DNA of 64,000 nt from Lentibacillus lipolyticus. Its GTDB lineage: Bacteria > Bacillota > Bacilli > Bacillales > Amphibacillaceae. The position numbers and the translations under genes are program-made. Positions 34,851-42,550 of this stretch are shown piece after piece (position 1 is the stretch's first letter; every line of letters starts with the position of its first letter). Below the pieces are notes generated by a model that saw only the letters and a program-made list of their open reading frames with translations, was not told the DNA's origin and made no database searches. The stretch covers positions 62,001-126,000 of the forward strand of contig SEIO01000003.1 in assembly GCA_004145795.1 (NCBI GenBank). The letters run 5' to 3'.

Positions 34851-35291
34851 TTAAAGAATATCCAGGCTGGCAACGATAGTAGCTAGAACTTGGAATAATA
34901 GTTGGATATTAACAGCTATATCTGTATCGGTTGTCGTGATTTGAATATCACTAGACTGTTCGACAATTGTCTTTTGGCGGTTACCTTGTCTGGTACCGAT
35001 CATTTGATTGATATCCTGCGAAATCCCTTGTGATGCTGATCCACCAATGGCAATACTGATGACCGCAGCAATAGCCGCCTCTATACCGAGCTGCAAGGAT
35101 ACAGCTGCTTGCCTATCAGTGGTTGTGACATCAATATTTTCGGAGTCTTTTATAATAATCCATTCGTCAGATATTTGCTGATTCGATACAGCCTGGTCCG
35201 CGTCTTGCGTTGTATCCGCATTGTTTTGGTCATTTATATTGTTTTTGCAATAATCCAGTGCACGCCACTTTGTTTCTGTCATATGACTCAT
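34851..35291 (-). CDS. Spore coat protein, CotX family
   Basis: This 146-residue protein has an Asp/Gln/Asn-rich N-terminal third and two copies of the CotX-type motif: EWIIIKDSENIDVTTTDRQA with VSLQLGIEAAIA, and VEQSSDIQITTTDTDIAVNI with QLLFQVLATIVAS. CotX helps build the outermost crust of B. subtilis spores. It begins 26 bases after the larger CotX-like gene and is cotranscribed with it. AAAGGAG precedes the ATG. The pair differs mainly in the N-terminal extension. Confidence 0.85.
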   Translation of the reverse strand: MSHMTETKWRALDYCKNNINDQNNADTTQDADQAVSNQQISDEWIIIKDSENIDVTTTDRQAAVSLQLGIEAAIAAVISIAIGGSASQGISQDINQMIGTRQGNRQKTIVEQSSDIQITTTDTDIAVNIQLLFQVLATIVASLDIL

Positions 35292-35317
35292 ATTTTCCTA
35301 TCTCCTTTCTTTAAGAT

Positions 35318-36010
35318 TTATAAAACATCAATCATGACAACCAGGGTGATTAATAGCTGCAAGAGGACCTGAATATTGATGGCCAAATCGGTGTCCCTTG
35401 TGGTTACCGTAGCGTCTTTGGTGTTATAGATGAATATCTTTTGCTTATTGATTTGGTCGGTATTAAACTGCTGCACGAGGTCTTGGGCAATAGCTTTGCT
35501 TTTTGCTGAATCAGCAATAGCAACATTCAATACCAATGCTACTGCCAATTGCAAGCTTGCCTGAAGGGAAACGCCAACCTGTGTGTCTCGTGAATCGACC
35601 GTAATATCACAGGATTCTTTCACCCAAATCATTTCTGCTGATTCCTGGTCCATGAAAGCGTATTGGTCCCCATCTTGTGAAACAGTTGCATCGGTGTCGG
35701 CCTCTACAAATTCAAATTGATCATGATGGTGGTGATGGTGGTGATGGTCGTGTTTTTTAAATTTTCCCCTGCATTTGTTACAGTGACTGTAATTAGGTTC
35801 ATTATTTAGGTCTCCACAGCTCACACAGCGATACTGGTTTTTTGTGTGTTTATCTCTGCATCTGTCACAGTGGCTATAGCCGGGTGCATTGTTGAGGGTT
35901 CCACAGCTCAGACAGCAATGCTGGTTTTGTCTGCGTTTATCTCTGAGGTAAAAGTATTTACTTTTTCCGCCATAAGGTCTCATAATGTCGGTTTTTCTGA
36001 ACGATGACAT
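35318..36010 (-). CDS. CotX-family spore coat protein with tandem zinc knuckles and a His tract
   Basis: This 230-residue protein combines three parts. Residues about 30-88 hold a tandem duplication, CLSCGTLNNAPGYSHCDRC and CVSCGDLNNEPNYSHCNKC, each with four Cys and a His. Next comes HD-H8-D, eight His in a row. The C-terminal 120 residues are a CotX domain with two repeats (KESCDITVDSRDTQVGVSLQ; TKDATVTTRDTDLAINIQ). AAAGGAGTG precedes ATG 36010; the longer frame lacks a ribosome site. It should be a metal-binding outer coat or crust component. I know of no well-studied CotX with this N terminus. Confidence 0.82.
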   Translation of the reverse strand: MSSFRKTDIMRPYGGKSKYFYLRDKRRQNQHCCLSCGTLNNAPGYSHCDRCRDKHTKNQYRCVSCGDLNNEPNYSHCNKCRGKFKKHDHHHHHHHHDQFEFVEADTDATVSQDGDQYAFMDQESAEMIWVKESCDITVDSRDTQVGVSLQASLQLAVALVLNVAIADSAKSKAIAQDLVQQFNTDQINKQKIFIYNTKDATVTTRDTDLAINIQVLLQLLITLVVMIDVL

Positions 36011-36035
36011 CGTAACACTCCTTTCTTTTGTTAAT

Positions 36036-36046
36036 AGTACTCTATG
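36036..36046 (-). promoter_or_regulatory. Candidate sigma-K -10 box of the CotX pair
   Basis: On the minus strand CATAGAGTA matches CATANNNTA, 26 bases before the start codon. The -35 match is poor. Late mother-cell expression is expected for CotX genes. Confidence 0.35.
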
Positions 36047-36102
36047 GTTTTTCCTACTAATCAGATTGTACACATTCACTAGATTCTCGTATTTTGCCAA
36101 AA

Positions 36103-36140
36103 TTAAAGAAAACACCTACTAAATGGGTGTTTTCTTTAAT
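36103..36140 (-). terminator. Terminator of the CotW-like gene
   Basis: AAAGAAAACACC/GGTGTTTTCTTT stem with an eight- to nine-base loop and an AT-rich flank on both sides. Confidence 0.8.
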
Positions 36141-36146
36141 AGAGGT

Positions 36147-36374
36147 TTATTCACTTGTCTTGTTCGTATTTTTGTCTCCATTGTTAAATTGCTCCACTTG
36201 TTTCTTTAGATCCTCAACCATTTCTTTTAGCATTTGTCTCTGTTCATTGGAAATATTATTTTTAACTTCCTCTGGTTTCACATTGTTTTTGCGAAATACA
36301 TCATCAACCATTAGCTTTACAACTTTTTCAGGGATCGGATTGTGATTGGATTGATCTCCAGCCATATATGTCAC
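36147..36374 (-). CDS. CotW-like small spore coat protein
   Basis: This 75-residue charged helical protein contains VDDVFRKNNVKPEEVKNN and EQRQMLKEMVEDLKKQVEQF. The order of these blocks recalls B. subtilis CotW (xxxNIFSKHGVTxxxMK, then EKEMLLNLVKDLQ). The GTG start is seven bases after GAGG; ATG 36365 is the alternative. It is transcribed apart from the CotX pair, with a terminator and a CATANNNT box of its own. The match is from memory of a short protein. Confidence 0.6.
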   Translation of the reverse strand: MTYMAGDQSNHNPIPEKVVKLMVDDVFRKNNVKPEEVKNNISNEQRQMLKEMVEDLKKQVEQFNNGDKNTNKTSE

Positions 36375-36546
36375 CCGCTTTCCTCAAGTTTTAATTCATA
36401 CTATGGCTGGAAACATATTTTGATTGTATTACTGTCTATGATTTGGAAGAGATACGTTGGAGATAGACTATTATCCTATGATAGATGAGGATACATTTAA
36501 AGGAATGGAACTAGGGACTAAAAGGAGCTTGTTTTATAGGTGAAAA

Positions 36547-36594
36547 AAGGGGACGGTGCTCAAGTTTTTAAAACAAGAGGGAACAGTCCCCTTA
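36547..36594. repeat. GGGGAC-type intergenic palindrome, second copy
   Basis: GGGGACGGTGCTCAAG, a T/A-rich centre, and AGAGGGAACAGTCCCC. The layout and about two thirds of the bases agree with the element at 19441-19488. It ends six bases before the stop codon of the CAP-domain gene and can act as its terminator on the minus strand. Confidence 0.65.
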
Positions 36595-36599
36595 TGTCT

Positions 36600-37730
36600 T
36601 TAATCTGCCCAAAAAGTTTCGGTATAGAACGGCTGTTCCTTATCATTAAAAGCAACACCAATGACGAGGTTTTCAAAATCTTTTTTTAGAATGTTTTTCC
36701 GATGACCCATTGAATTCATTAAGCCTTCGTGGGCAAAAATGCTGCTTGGCTGACCTGCTGCAAGGTTTTCTCCAGCAGTACGGAAGGCAATATTATCTTC
36801 CCGCATACGATCGAAAGGGGATTGTCCGTCCAGATTGGTGTGGCTGAAGAAGTTGTTCTCAGCCATATCCGTACTGTGACCGCGGGCTGTTTTTCTTGCT
36901 GATTGCTGCCAGGTTAAAGGACTGAGACCACGGCTGACCCTCGCGGCGTTGGTCAGGTCGTATAATTGATACTCCAATCCCTTTTTCAGTTCCTTACTCG
37001 GCTTTCCGAAGTAGCTTTGCTTTTGCCGTTCAAGCTCATCACTGATGATTAGCATCGCTGTCACTGTGTTATCCTCATGTTTGTCGTAAAAGATGGTCAC
37101 ATACTTGTTGTTTACATGGAACATATCGTACCCTTGCTTGTTTTGCAGCCGGTAATTGACAAAGCCTTTCCGGATGCTTTCCAGCGGCTCGTCAAACATC
37201 GAACGCACGGATTCTTTGGAGCTTTCATAGGAAATGCCCTTTATAGAAGATAGTAAGTTCTGGTTCGTGTATAAACCGGAAACGTTATTTTGCTGATTGT
37301 ATGCGACCATGATAAAGTTTCGGTAGTTTTTATGATAAGCAACCCAATCGACACCGTATTCATTCAACGACGACCGTTGTGGGGAACCTGTTTGCTGCTC
37401 CACGTCCGAGCGACTGTCGCCAATTTGAACATTGTAAGCAGCAGATTGGCGTTCTGATGACGTATTTTGCTGCGGCTGTTCAGGAACCAATTGATTGGGC
37501 TTATCCTGATCTGATGCCATTTCGTTTAACTTGTCCAGTAAATGTTGAACTTCTTCATTGATATAGTTAACGGCTGCGGTTACTTTTGGAATCTCTTTTA
37601 AACCGTTAATATCTGAGCGTATTTCTGTGAACACGCCTTGAGCACCGGATTTAGTAAATGTGTTACCATAAAAGTGCCATATTGTTCCGGCAATAAGGAT
37701 TAAAATGATGATATTTCGTATTTTTCGCAT
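36600..37730 (-). CDS. CAP-domain protein with N-terminal anchor (YlbC-like)
   Basis: This 376-residue protein has an N-terminal membrane anchor (residues 5-22), a Gln/Ser-rich linker, a CAP-associated region (about 110-235, with IGDSRSDVEQQTGSP and GISYESSKESVRSMF) and a C-terminal CAP/SCP domain. The latter shows LYDLTNAARVSRGLSPLTW, AENNFFSHTNLDGQSPFDRM and NSMGHRKNILKKDFENLVIG. AGGAGA before ATG 37730 fixes the start. Spore-former CAP proteins of this type (YlbC, YkwD) act outside the membrane; their activity is not known. Confidence 0.85.
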   Translation of the reverse strand: MRKIRNIIILILIAGTIWHFYGNTFTKSGAQGVFTEIRSDINGLKEIPKVTAAVNYINEEVQHLLDKLNEMASDQDKPNQLVPEQPQQNTSSERQSAAYNVQIGDSRSDVEQQTGSPQRSSLNEYGVDWVAYHKNYRNFIMVAYNQQNNVSGLYTNQNLLSSIKGISYESSKESVRSMFDEPLESIRKGFVNYRLQNKQGYDMFHVNNKYVTIFYDKHEDNTVTAMLIISDELERQKQSYFGKPSKELKKGLEYQLYDLTNAARVSRGLSPLTWQQSARKTARGHSTDMAENNFFSHTNLDGQSPFDRMREDNIAFRTAGENLAAGQPSSIFAHEGLMNSMGHRKNILKKDFENLVIGVAFNDKEQPFYTETFWAD

Positions 37731-37859
37731 ACGCAATTCTCCTGTCACGCTGGGACGATTATTATTTGTATTATAGCAGATGCGTTGAACGTTTACTAAA
37801 ACACTTTTCAATGTTTTGATGTTCCCAACCTTAAAAATTGGTTTAGGGTTTATACTAGT

Positions 37860-38055
37860 CTATTTCTATGCAAAATGAGCAATGTATCCACAGGTAGCGC
37901 TAGAATGTGTGTATAACTCAGGGGAAATGCCGATGCGAGGGGTGTCCTAGGGGCATAGGATGAACTGTAAATCGAAACAAGTCTTGTTAGATTTATACCA
38001 CAACCCATGAATCTTGCAGGGAAAGTCAGCTGATCACTGGCTTTCCCGCTTTTTA
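37860..38055 (+). ncRNA. Possible small RNA ending at an orphan terminator
   Basis: GGGAAAGTCAGC/CTGGCTTTCCC (about 38020-38048) followed by GCTTTTTAG is a rho-independent terminator pointing right, yet no plus-strand gene precedes it. About 160 bases upstream contain several local pairings (for example CCTAGGGGCATAGG) and no open frame with a ribosome site. A TATACT box lies at 37852-37857 with no good -35. This is an inference from the orphan terminator. Confidence 0.35.
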
Positions 38056-38084
38056 GTATAATTATAGCCTATTTCGTATGCATT

Positions 38085-38128
38085 ATAAAACGTGGCTGAA
38101 TTGCATTGCTTATCCAGCCACGTTTTTA
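38085..38128 (-). terminator. Terminator overlapping the end of the thioredoxin-like gene
   Basis: AAAACGTGGCTG/CAGCCACGTTTT; the left arm on the minus strand encodes the last codons of the gene. Confidence 0.75.
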
Positions 38129-38445
38129 TAGATTTTATCCAGTTTTTCCTCCAATAAATCCATATGCACAATCCGTGCTTCTCGAATGTGTTCCTTTCCT
38201 TCCACAAACACAAGGATGACTGGTACGGTGAATATGGAAAAATGTCCTGCAACTTCTTTTACTTCATCTGCATTGATGTGTCCCAACTGTATTTCTGGGT
38301 AGTTTTCCATTAGTGTTTGTACTTGTGGCAGTAATCCGTGACAAACGCTGCAGCCAGGGCGGGAGACATATAGTAAACTCAGGCGATTGTCTTTCGTGAA
38401 CAGATCGATTGCATCAATGGAGCGTAATTCGGTAAAAGAACGCAT
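38110..38445 (-). CDS. Thioredoxin-like protein
   Basis: This 111-residue single-domain thioredoxin fold has the redox motif CSVCHGL (CxxC) near residue 32, after LSLLYVSRPG, and the cis-Pro in FSIFTVPVILVF near residue 75. There is no signal peptide, so it acts in the cytoplasm. ATG 38445 follows GAGAGGTG; the five-residue longer form is less likely. The atypical CSVC site sets it apart from TrxA (WCGPC). It resembles the YusE/YdfQ-type small proteins of Bacillus. Confidence 0.82.
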   Translation of the reverse strand: MRSFTELRSIDAIDLFTKDNRLSLLYVSRPGCSVCHGLLPQVQTLMENYPEIQLGHINADEVKEVAGHFSIFTVPVILVFVEGKEHIREARIVHMDLLEEKLDKIYKNVAG

Positions 38446-38571
38446 AATGACACCTCTCATGTATATTGTAAAAAATGTCCTAACGGTGAATGTTTTTTAT
38501 CAGATGGGGCTTAAAGGATTTGAAACGGTATTAAAGGAAAGTAAGATGCAGAAGTAAGTTCATAAGGAGAA

Positions 38572-38661
38572 CGGAGGAGGAGGGATTCGAACCCCCGCGA
38601 CGCTTACACGCCCTAGCGCATTTCGAGTGCGCCCCCTTCAGCCGTACTTGGGTACTCCTCC
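38572..38661 (-). tRNA. tRNA-Ser (anticodon CGA)
   Basis: The acceptor GGAGGAG/CTCCTCC is followed by discriminator G. The anticodon arm is GCGCA-CTCGAAA-TGCGC, with CGA at 34-36. A long variable arm and the T-arm GGGGG-TTCGAAT-CCCTC complete a class II tRNA of 90 bases. CCA is not encoded. It is cotranscribed after tRNA-Thr. Confidence 0.95.
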
Positions 38662-38665
38662 AAAG

Positions 38666-38741
38666 TGGTGCTGGTGAGAGGACTTGAACCTCCAACCTAC
38701 TCATTACGAATGAGTTGCGCTACCGATTGCGCCACACCAGC
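38666..38741 (-). tRNA. tRNA-Thr (anticodon CGT)
   Basis: Acceptor GCTGGTG/CACCAGC, anticodon arm ACTCA-TTCGTAA-TGAGT with CGT at 34-36, T-arm GGAGG-TTCAAGT-CCTCT, discriminator A and an encoded CCA. It lies four bases before tRNA-Ser on the transcript. Confidence 0.95.
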
Positions 38742-38772
38742 ATCATTCATACAACTTTTAAGTCCATAGAAA

Positions 38773-38801
38773 ATAATAATATAATTTTTTTATTTGTGCA
38801 A
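38773..38801 (-). promoter_or_regulatory. Promoter of the tRNA-Thr-tRNA-Ser unit
   Basis: On the minus strand TTGCAC, 17 bases, TATTAT; the -10 box lies about 30 bases before the tRNA-Thr 5' end. Confidence 0.65.
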
Positions 38802-38939
38802 TGGATTTGATTGGATATTTGATGTTAATTTTTTCTTGAAGCATATAGTTGGAGTGAACCTGGATTATCTAATTTCTTTTGCCCTCTGTCCGTGCTTAAG
38901 TTGTTAGAAACAGGGAACAGTAAATGTGGAGGTGGTCTC

Positions 38940-39134
38940 ATGACGGTGGAAGGCTATGTTAGATTAGGATTTGCGCTTGTTGTTTTAATCGTTATAGGGA
39001 TTATCCTTTACCGGTTTCGTGCCGGAAAACAGGACAGGCAACGAAGTTCCTTAGAAATCATGAAAGAACGGTTGGAAAAAGGGGAGATTACCGAAGAAGA
39101 GTATGAAAAGGCCAGAAAAAAGCAGGGCAAATAA
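38940..39134 (+). CDS. Small membrane protein with SHOCT domain
   Basis: This 64-residue protein has one membrane segment (residues 8-25, LGFALVVLIVIGIILY), a short basic linker, and a C-terminal SHOCT motif, LEIMKERLEKGEITEEEYEK. SHOCT modules are oligomerisation motifs at protein ends. The ATG follows GGAGGTGG; the longer upstream frame has no ribosome site. It stands alone between the tRNA pair and the convergent trp operon. Confidence 0.85.
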   Translation: MTVEGYVRLGFALVVLIVIGIILYRFRAGKQDRQRSSLEIMKERLEKGEITEEEYEKARKKQGK

Positions 39135-39137
39135 ACA

Positions 39138-39172
39138 ACTGTCACTTGCCGATTATCCCGGCAAGTGACAGC
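39138..39172. terminator. Hairpin between the SHOCT gene and trpA
   Basis: Perfect 12-base stem CTGTCACTTGCC/GGCAAGTGACAG. Flanks are A-rich on the left, giving a short T-run for the trp side only. Confidence 0.65.
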
Positions 39173-39177
39173 AGCAT

Positions 39178-39951
39178 TTAGATACTATTCTGGATCAGTT
39201 GTTTGATATCTTCTGTTTGCCCTTTATGAAACCAATCCACAATCCGGCTGCCGATAATCACACCGTCACCATAGGAAGCCAGACCGCGTGCCTGTTCCGG
39301 TGTGGACACCCCGAACCCGGCGAGGACCGGTGTGTTGGCCATTTGTTTTAAATTCTGCAAATAGTCCTTGACATGACTGTCATGTGCAGCTCTGGCGCCG
39401 GTCGTCCCTTTAACCGAAACAGCGTAAAGAAATCCTTCCGTACGCCCCGCTATGTCACGAAGCCGGTGATTCGGACTGGTCATCGCAGCCAGACGGATAC
39501 AAGAAATGGCATGGTCCTGTAAACAAGCAACGATACCTGCTTCCTCTTCCATTGGCAAATCAGGGATGATGACACCATTCACCCCGGCACTTCTGCAGTC
39601 CTTGGCGAACGTTTCCACACCATAAACGTAAATAGGGTTGAAATAAGTCATCAGAATGACAGGAATCGTTCGTTTCGCTTTGAAATTTGCCAGCGTTTCC
39701 AGGACGCTTGTTAATGTCGCACCTCTTTCCATTGCCCGTTGACCGGCATCTTGAATCGTTGGGCCGTCTGCAACCGGGTCGGAGAAAGGGATGCCGAGTT
39801 CAACAGCCGCAGCCCCGCATTCCTGTAAAAACTCCAGTCGCTCTTCAAGTATATCCAGACCACCATCACCAGCCATGATATATGGAACGATGATATTTTC
39901 CCCTGCTTGTCTTTTGTTTGCCAGTGCTTTATCCAATGCTTCGTTACTCAT
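39178..39951 (-). CDS. trpA: Tryptophan synthase alpha chain
   Basis: Cleaves indole-3-glycerol phosphate to indole and glyceraldehyde 3-phosphate. This 257-residue TIM barrel has the catalytic Glu and Asp in [20 protein letters not shown] near residue 50-60. The phosphate-binding end includes [13 protein letters not shown] and VIIGSRIVD. The start [10 protein letters not shown] overlaps trpB by eight bases; the longer frame runs back into trpB and is not real. It is the last gene of the trp operon. Confidence 0.96.
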   Translation of the reverse strand: MSNEALDKALANKRQAGENIIVPYIMAGDGGLDILEERLEFLQECGAAAVELGIPFSDPVADGPTIQDAGQRAMERGATLTSVLETLANFKAKRTIPVILMTYFNPIYVYGVETFAKDCRSAGVNGVIIPDLPMEEEAGIVACLQDHAISCIRLAAMTSPNHRLRDIAGRTEGFLYAVSVKGTTGARAAHDSHVKDYLQNLKQMANTPVLAGFGVSTPEQARGLASYGDGVIIGSRIVDWFHKGQTEDIKQLIQNSI

Positions 39952-41149
39952 CTGTAAGACCCCCCAGTACATCTTTTGCCGACTCCACATCTTTATCTCC
40001 GCGTCCGGACAGGCAGATAACCATCGACTCGGTTTCATCCATTTGTTTTGCCAGTTTTGTTGCATATGCGACCGCATGCGCACTTTCCAAAGCAGGAATA
40101 ATTCCTTCTGTCTGTGAAAGCAACTTAAAGGCATCCATCGCTTCCTGATCGGTTATCGACGTATAAGTGACCCGATTGATTTCGTGGAGATGGCTATGCT
40201 CAGGGCCGATACCGGGATAGTCAAGACCAGCTGAAATGGACGTAGCTTCTTCAATTTGTCCATATTTATCTTGCAGCAAATGGGTCATCGTTCCGTGCAA
40301 AATACCAGGCGTTCCGGCAGTTAGCGTTGCAGCATGCTTGTTTGTTTCCACGCCGCTGCCGCCTGCCTCCACGCCATAAAGCTTGACATCTTCATCCTCT
40401 ACAAACGGGTAAAACATACCCATGGCGTTACTGCCGCCACCAACACAGGCGATGACTGCATCTGGTAACTGGCCTGTCTCATGACGGTGCTGTGTTTTTG
40501 TTTCGTTGCCAATTACGGATTGGAAATCACGTACGATTTTTGGAAAAGGGTGCGGACCAACAACTGAGCCGATAATATAATGGGTATCTTCCACATTGCT
40601 GACCCAATAGCGCAGTGCTTCATTGACCGCATCTTTCAATGTTCCGCTCCCATGTGATACACTTTCGACTTTGGCCCCAAGCAATTCCATCCGGAAAACG
40701 TTCAGCTTTTGCCGGCGGATATCTTCTTCGCCCATGAACACGACACACTCGAGTCCGAGAAGGGCACAAACGGTAGCGGTCGCAACACCGTGCTGGCCTG
40801 CACCGGTCTCGGCGACAACTTTCTTTTTGCCCATCCGGCGTGTCAATAAGGCCTGCCCGATTGTATTGTTGATTTTGTGGGCACCTGTATGGTTCAAATC
40901 TTCCCGCTTCAAATAAATGGCTGGGCCGCCTAGTTCGGCGGATAAGTTATTGGCGTGGTAAAGCGGGGTTTCCCGTCCTACATAGGTTTGCAAATAATCA
41001 TTCAATTCCTTTATAAACGCAGCGTCCTGTATCGCTTCTTCATAGGCTTCTTCTAATTCAATAACTGCAGGCATTAACAATTCAGGCACAAACCTGCCAC
41101 CGAATTGGCCGTATTTTCCTTCTGCATCCGGAAGTGTATATGTTGTCAT
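39944..41149 (-). CDS. trpB: Tryptophan synthase beta chain
   Basis: PLP enzyme joining indole to serine. The 401-residue protein has the Schiff-base Lys in [17 protein letters not shown] near residue 90, the catalytic Glu in [16 protein letters not shown], and the phosphate-binding loop [12 protein letters not shown] 41149 is chosen, ten bases after AAAGG; ATG 41158 overlaps the trpF stop but is too close to that site. It forms the alpha2-beta2 complex with TrpA. Confidence 0.97.
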   Translation of the reverse strand: MTTYTLPDAEGKYGQFGGRFVPELLMPAVIELEEAYEEAIQDAAFIKELNDYLQTYVGRETPLYHANNLSAELGGPAIYLKREDLNHTGAHKINNTIGQALLTRRMGKKKVVAETGAGQHGVATATVCALLGLECVVFMGEEDIRRQKLNVFRMELLGAKVESVSHGSGTLKDAVNEALRYWVSNVEDTHYIIGSVVGPHPFPKIVRDFQSVIGNETKTQHRHETGQLPDAVIACVGGGSNAMGMFYPFVEDEDVKLYGVEAGGSGVETNKHAATLTAGTPGILHGTMTHLLQDKYGQIEEATSISAGLDYPGIGPEHSHLHEINRVTYTSITDQEAMDAFKLLSQTEGIIPALESAHAVAYATKLAKQMDETESMVICLSGRGDKDVESAKDVLGGLTDE

Positions 41150-41154
41150 TGGGT

Positions 41155-41760
41155 TCATCCTTTCGTTTTCGCATGTTTAATAAAGTGCTTGATTTTCGTG
41201 TGATTCTTTTGTCCGTTTGTCTCCACGCCGCTCGAAACATCGACTCCGGCCGGTTTCACGATGGAAATGGCTGATTGTACGTTTTCAGGAGTCAGTCCGC
41301 CTGCGAGAATGATTTTATTTGGATCAAGGTAGGTATCCGTTAATTGGTTCCAGTCAAAGGTTGTTCCATTGCCACCGCGGTATGGTCCAGTCCCGCTATC
41401 AAGCAGATAATAATCACACGGATAAGCTGCGATTGCTTCCGGGGAGGCTTGTGTCATGGCAAAGGCCTTGATGACCGGATACGCAAGCTGCTCAGCAAAG
41501 GCTGGGGGCTCATCACCATGCAGCTGAATGATATCTAATCCAACTTCCCCGGCAATGCGGGTGATTGCTTCTTTCGTTTCATTCACAAAAACGCCGACCT
41601 TCTTTACTGTAGAAGGGAGGGCGGCACTTATGTCGGCGGCTTGTTCTGGTGTCAGCCGCCGCTTGCTTGGCGCGAAGACAAATCCAATGAAATCAGCGCC
41701 GGAACGAACAGCTTCTTGTGCTGCTTCCACGGTGGTGTTTCCGCAAATTTTAACGAGCAT
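41155..41760 (-). CDS. trpF: Phosphoribosylanthranilate isomerase
   Basis: TIM-barrel enzyme of 201 residues for the Amadori rearrangement of PRA. The catalytic Cys is in [10 protein letters not shown] at residue 7, and the Asp is in [16 protein letters not shown] near residue 125. Phosphate binding is in [10 protein letters not shown] and [12 protein letters not shown]. Its start overlaps trpC by 11 bases. It is a free-standing enzyme, not fused to TrpC as in enterobacteria. Confidence 0.96.
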   Translation of the reverse strand: MLVKICGNTTVEAAQEAVRSGADFIGFVFAPSKRRLTPEQAADISAALPSTVKKVGVFVNETKEAITRIAGEVGLDIIQLHGDEPPAFAEQLAYPVIKAFAMTQASPEAIAAYPCDYYLLDSGTGPYRGGNGTTFDWNQLTDTYLDPNKIILAGGLTPENVQSAISIVKPAGVDVSSGVETNGQKNHTKIKHFIKHAKTKG

Positions 41761-42550
41761 TGGACTGTTCCCCTTTCACTAATGGGACTTTAAAATCGTT
41801 AAACAGGGCAGGGGCGTTGTCGGAACGCATCAATGTTTCCCCAACAAGGATGCCATCCGCGCCACTTGCCGCCAATTGCTTTACATCATCACGTGTTTTA
41901 ATGCCGCTTTCACTAATAAGGATTGTTTCCGGATTGGTCACCATGGACGCTAAACGTTCGGTGGTGGTTAAGTCTACATCGAACGTTTTTAAATTCCGAT
42001 TGTTAATACCGATGATGGCTGCGTCCAGTTCGATGGCTGTTTCCATTTCCTGTTCGTTATGCACTTCGCAAAGGACTTCTAATCCCTGTTCATATGCATA
42101 GTTGTAGAGTGTTTTTAGTTTAGATGGTGACATGGCGGCGACAATTAACAGAATGATCGAAGCGCCTGCAGCCTTTGCCCGGTCGATTTGAATCGGATCA
42201 ATAACAAAATCCTTGCAAAGAATGGGCAAATCTACCACCTCGCGAACGGCAGCCAAATCATCCATCGATCCGTTGAAAAATGTTTCATCAGTTAAAACAG
42301 ATATGGCTCCGGCTCCGCACGCTTCATATAATTTCGCTTGTTTTACCGGATCCACTCCCAGATCGATGTCCCCCTTGGAAGGGGAGGACCGTTTGATTTC
42401 AGCGATGACATTCATCTGTTCTGTTTGTTTAAACGATTGCGCTACTTTAGCCACATCTTTCCGCTCAACGGGAGTGTCGTTGAAGGATTGCGTTTTTAAC
42501 CGGGCAATTTCTTTTTCCTTTTGTTGCAGAATGTTATCTAAAATAGTCAT
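41750..42550 (-). CDS. trpC: Indole-3-glycerol phosphate synthase
   Basis: This 266-residue TIM barrel closes the indole ring from CdRP. Signature regions are NVIAEIKRSSPSKGDIDL near residue 50, LCKDFVIDPIQIDRAKAAGA near 115, IIGINNRNLKTFDVDL near 180 and ILISESGIKTRDDV near 210. It starts immediately after the trpD stop codon, so expression is coupled. Confidence 0.96.
   Translation of the reverse strand: MTILDNILQQKEKEIARLKTQSFNDTPVERKDVAKVAQSFKQTEQMNVIAEIKRSSPSKGDIDLGVDPVKQAKLYEACGAGAISVLTDETFFNGSMDDLAAVREVVDLPILCKDFVIDPIQIDRAKAAGASIILLIVAAMSPSKLKTLYNYAYEQGLEVLCEVHNEQEMETAIELDAAIIGINNRNLKTFDVDLTTTERLASMVTNPETILISESGIKTRDDVKQLAASGADGILVGETLMRSDNAPALFNDFKVPLVKGEQSNAR

Noticed and set aside
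39952-40134. 61-residue N-terminal extension of TrpA
   Set aside because: It lies within trpB in another frame; TrpA homologues start at the [10 protein letters not shown] position.
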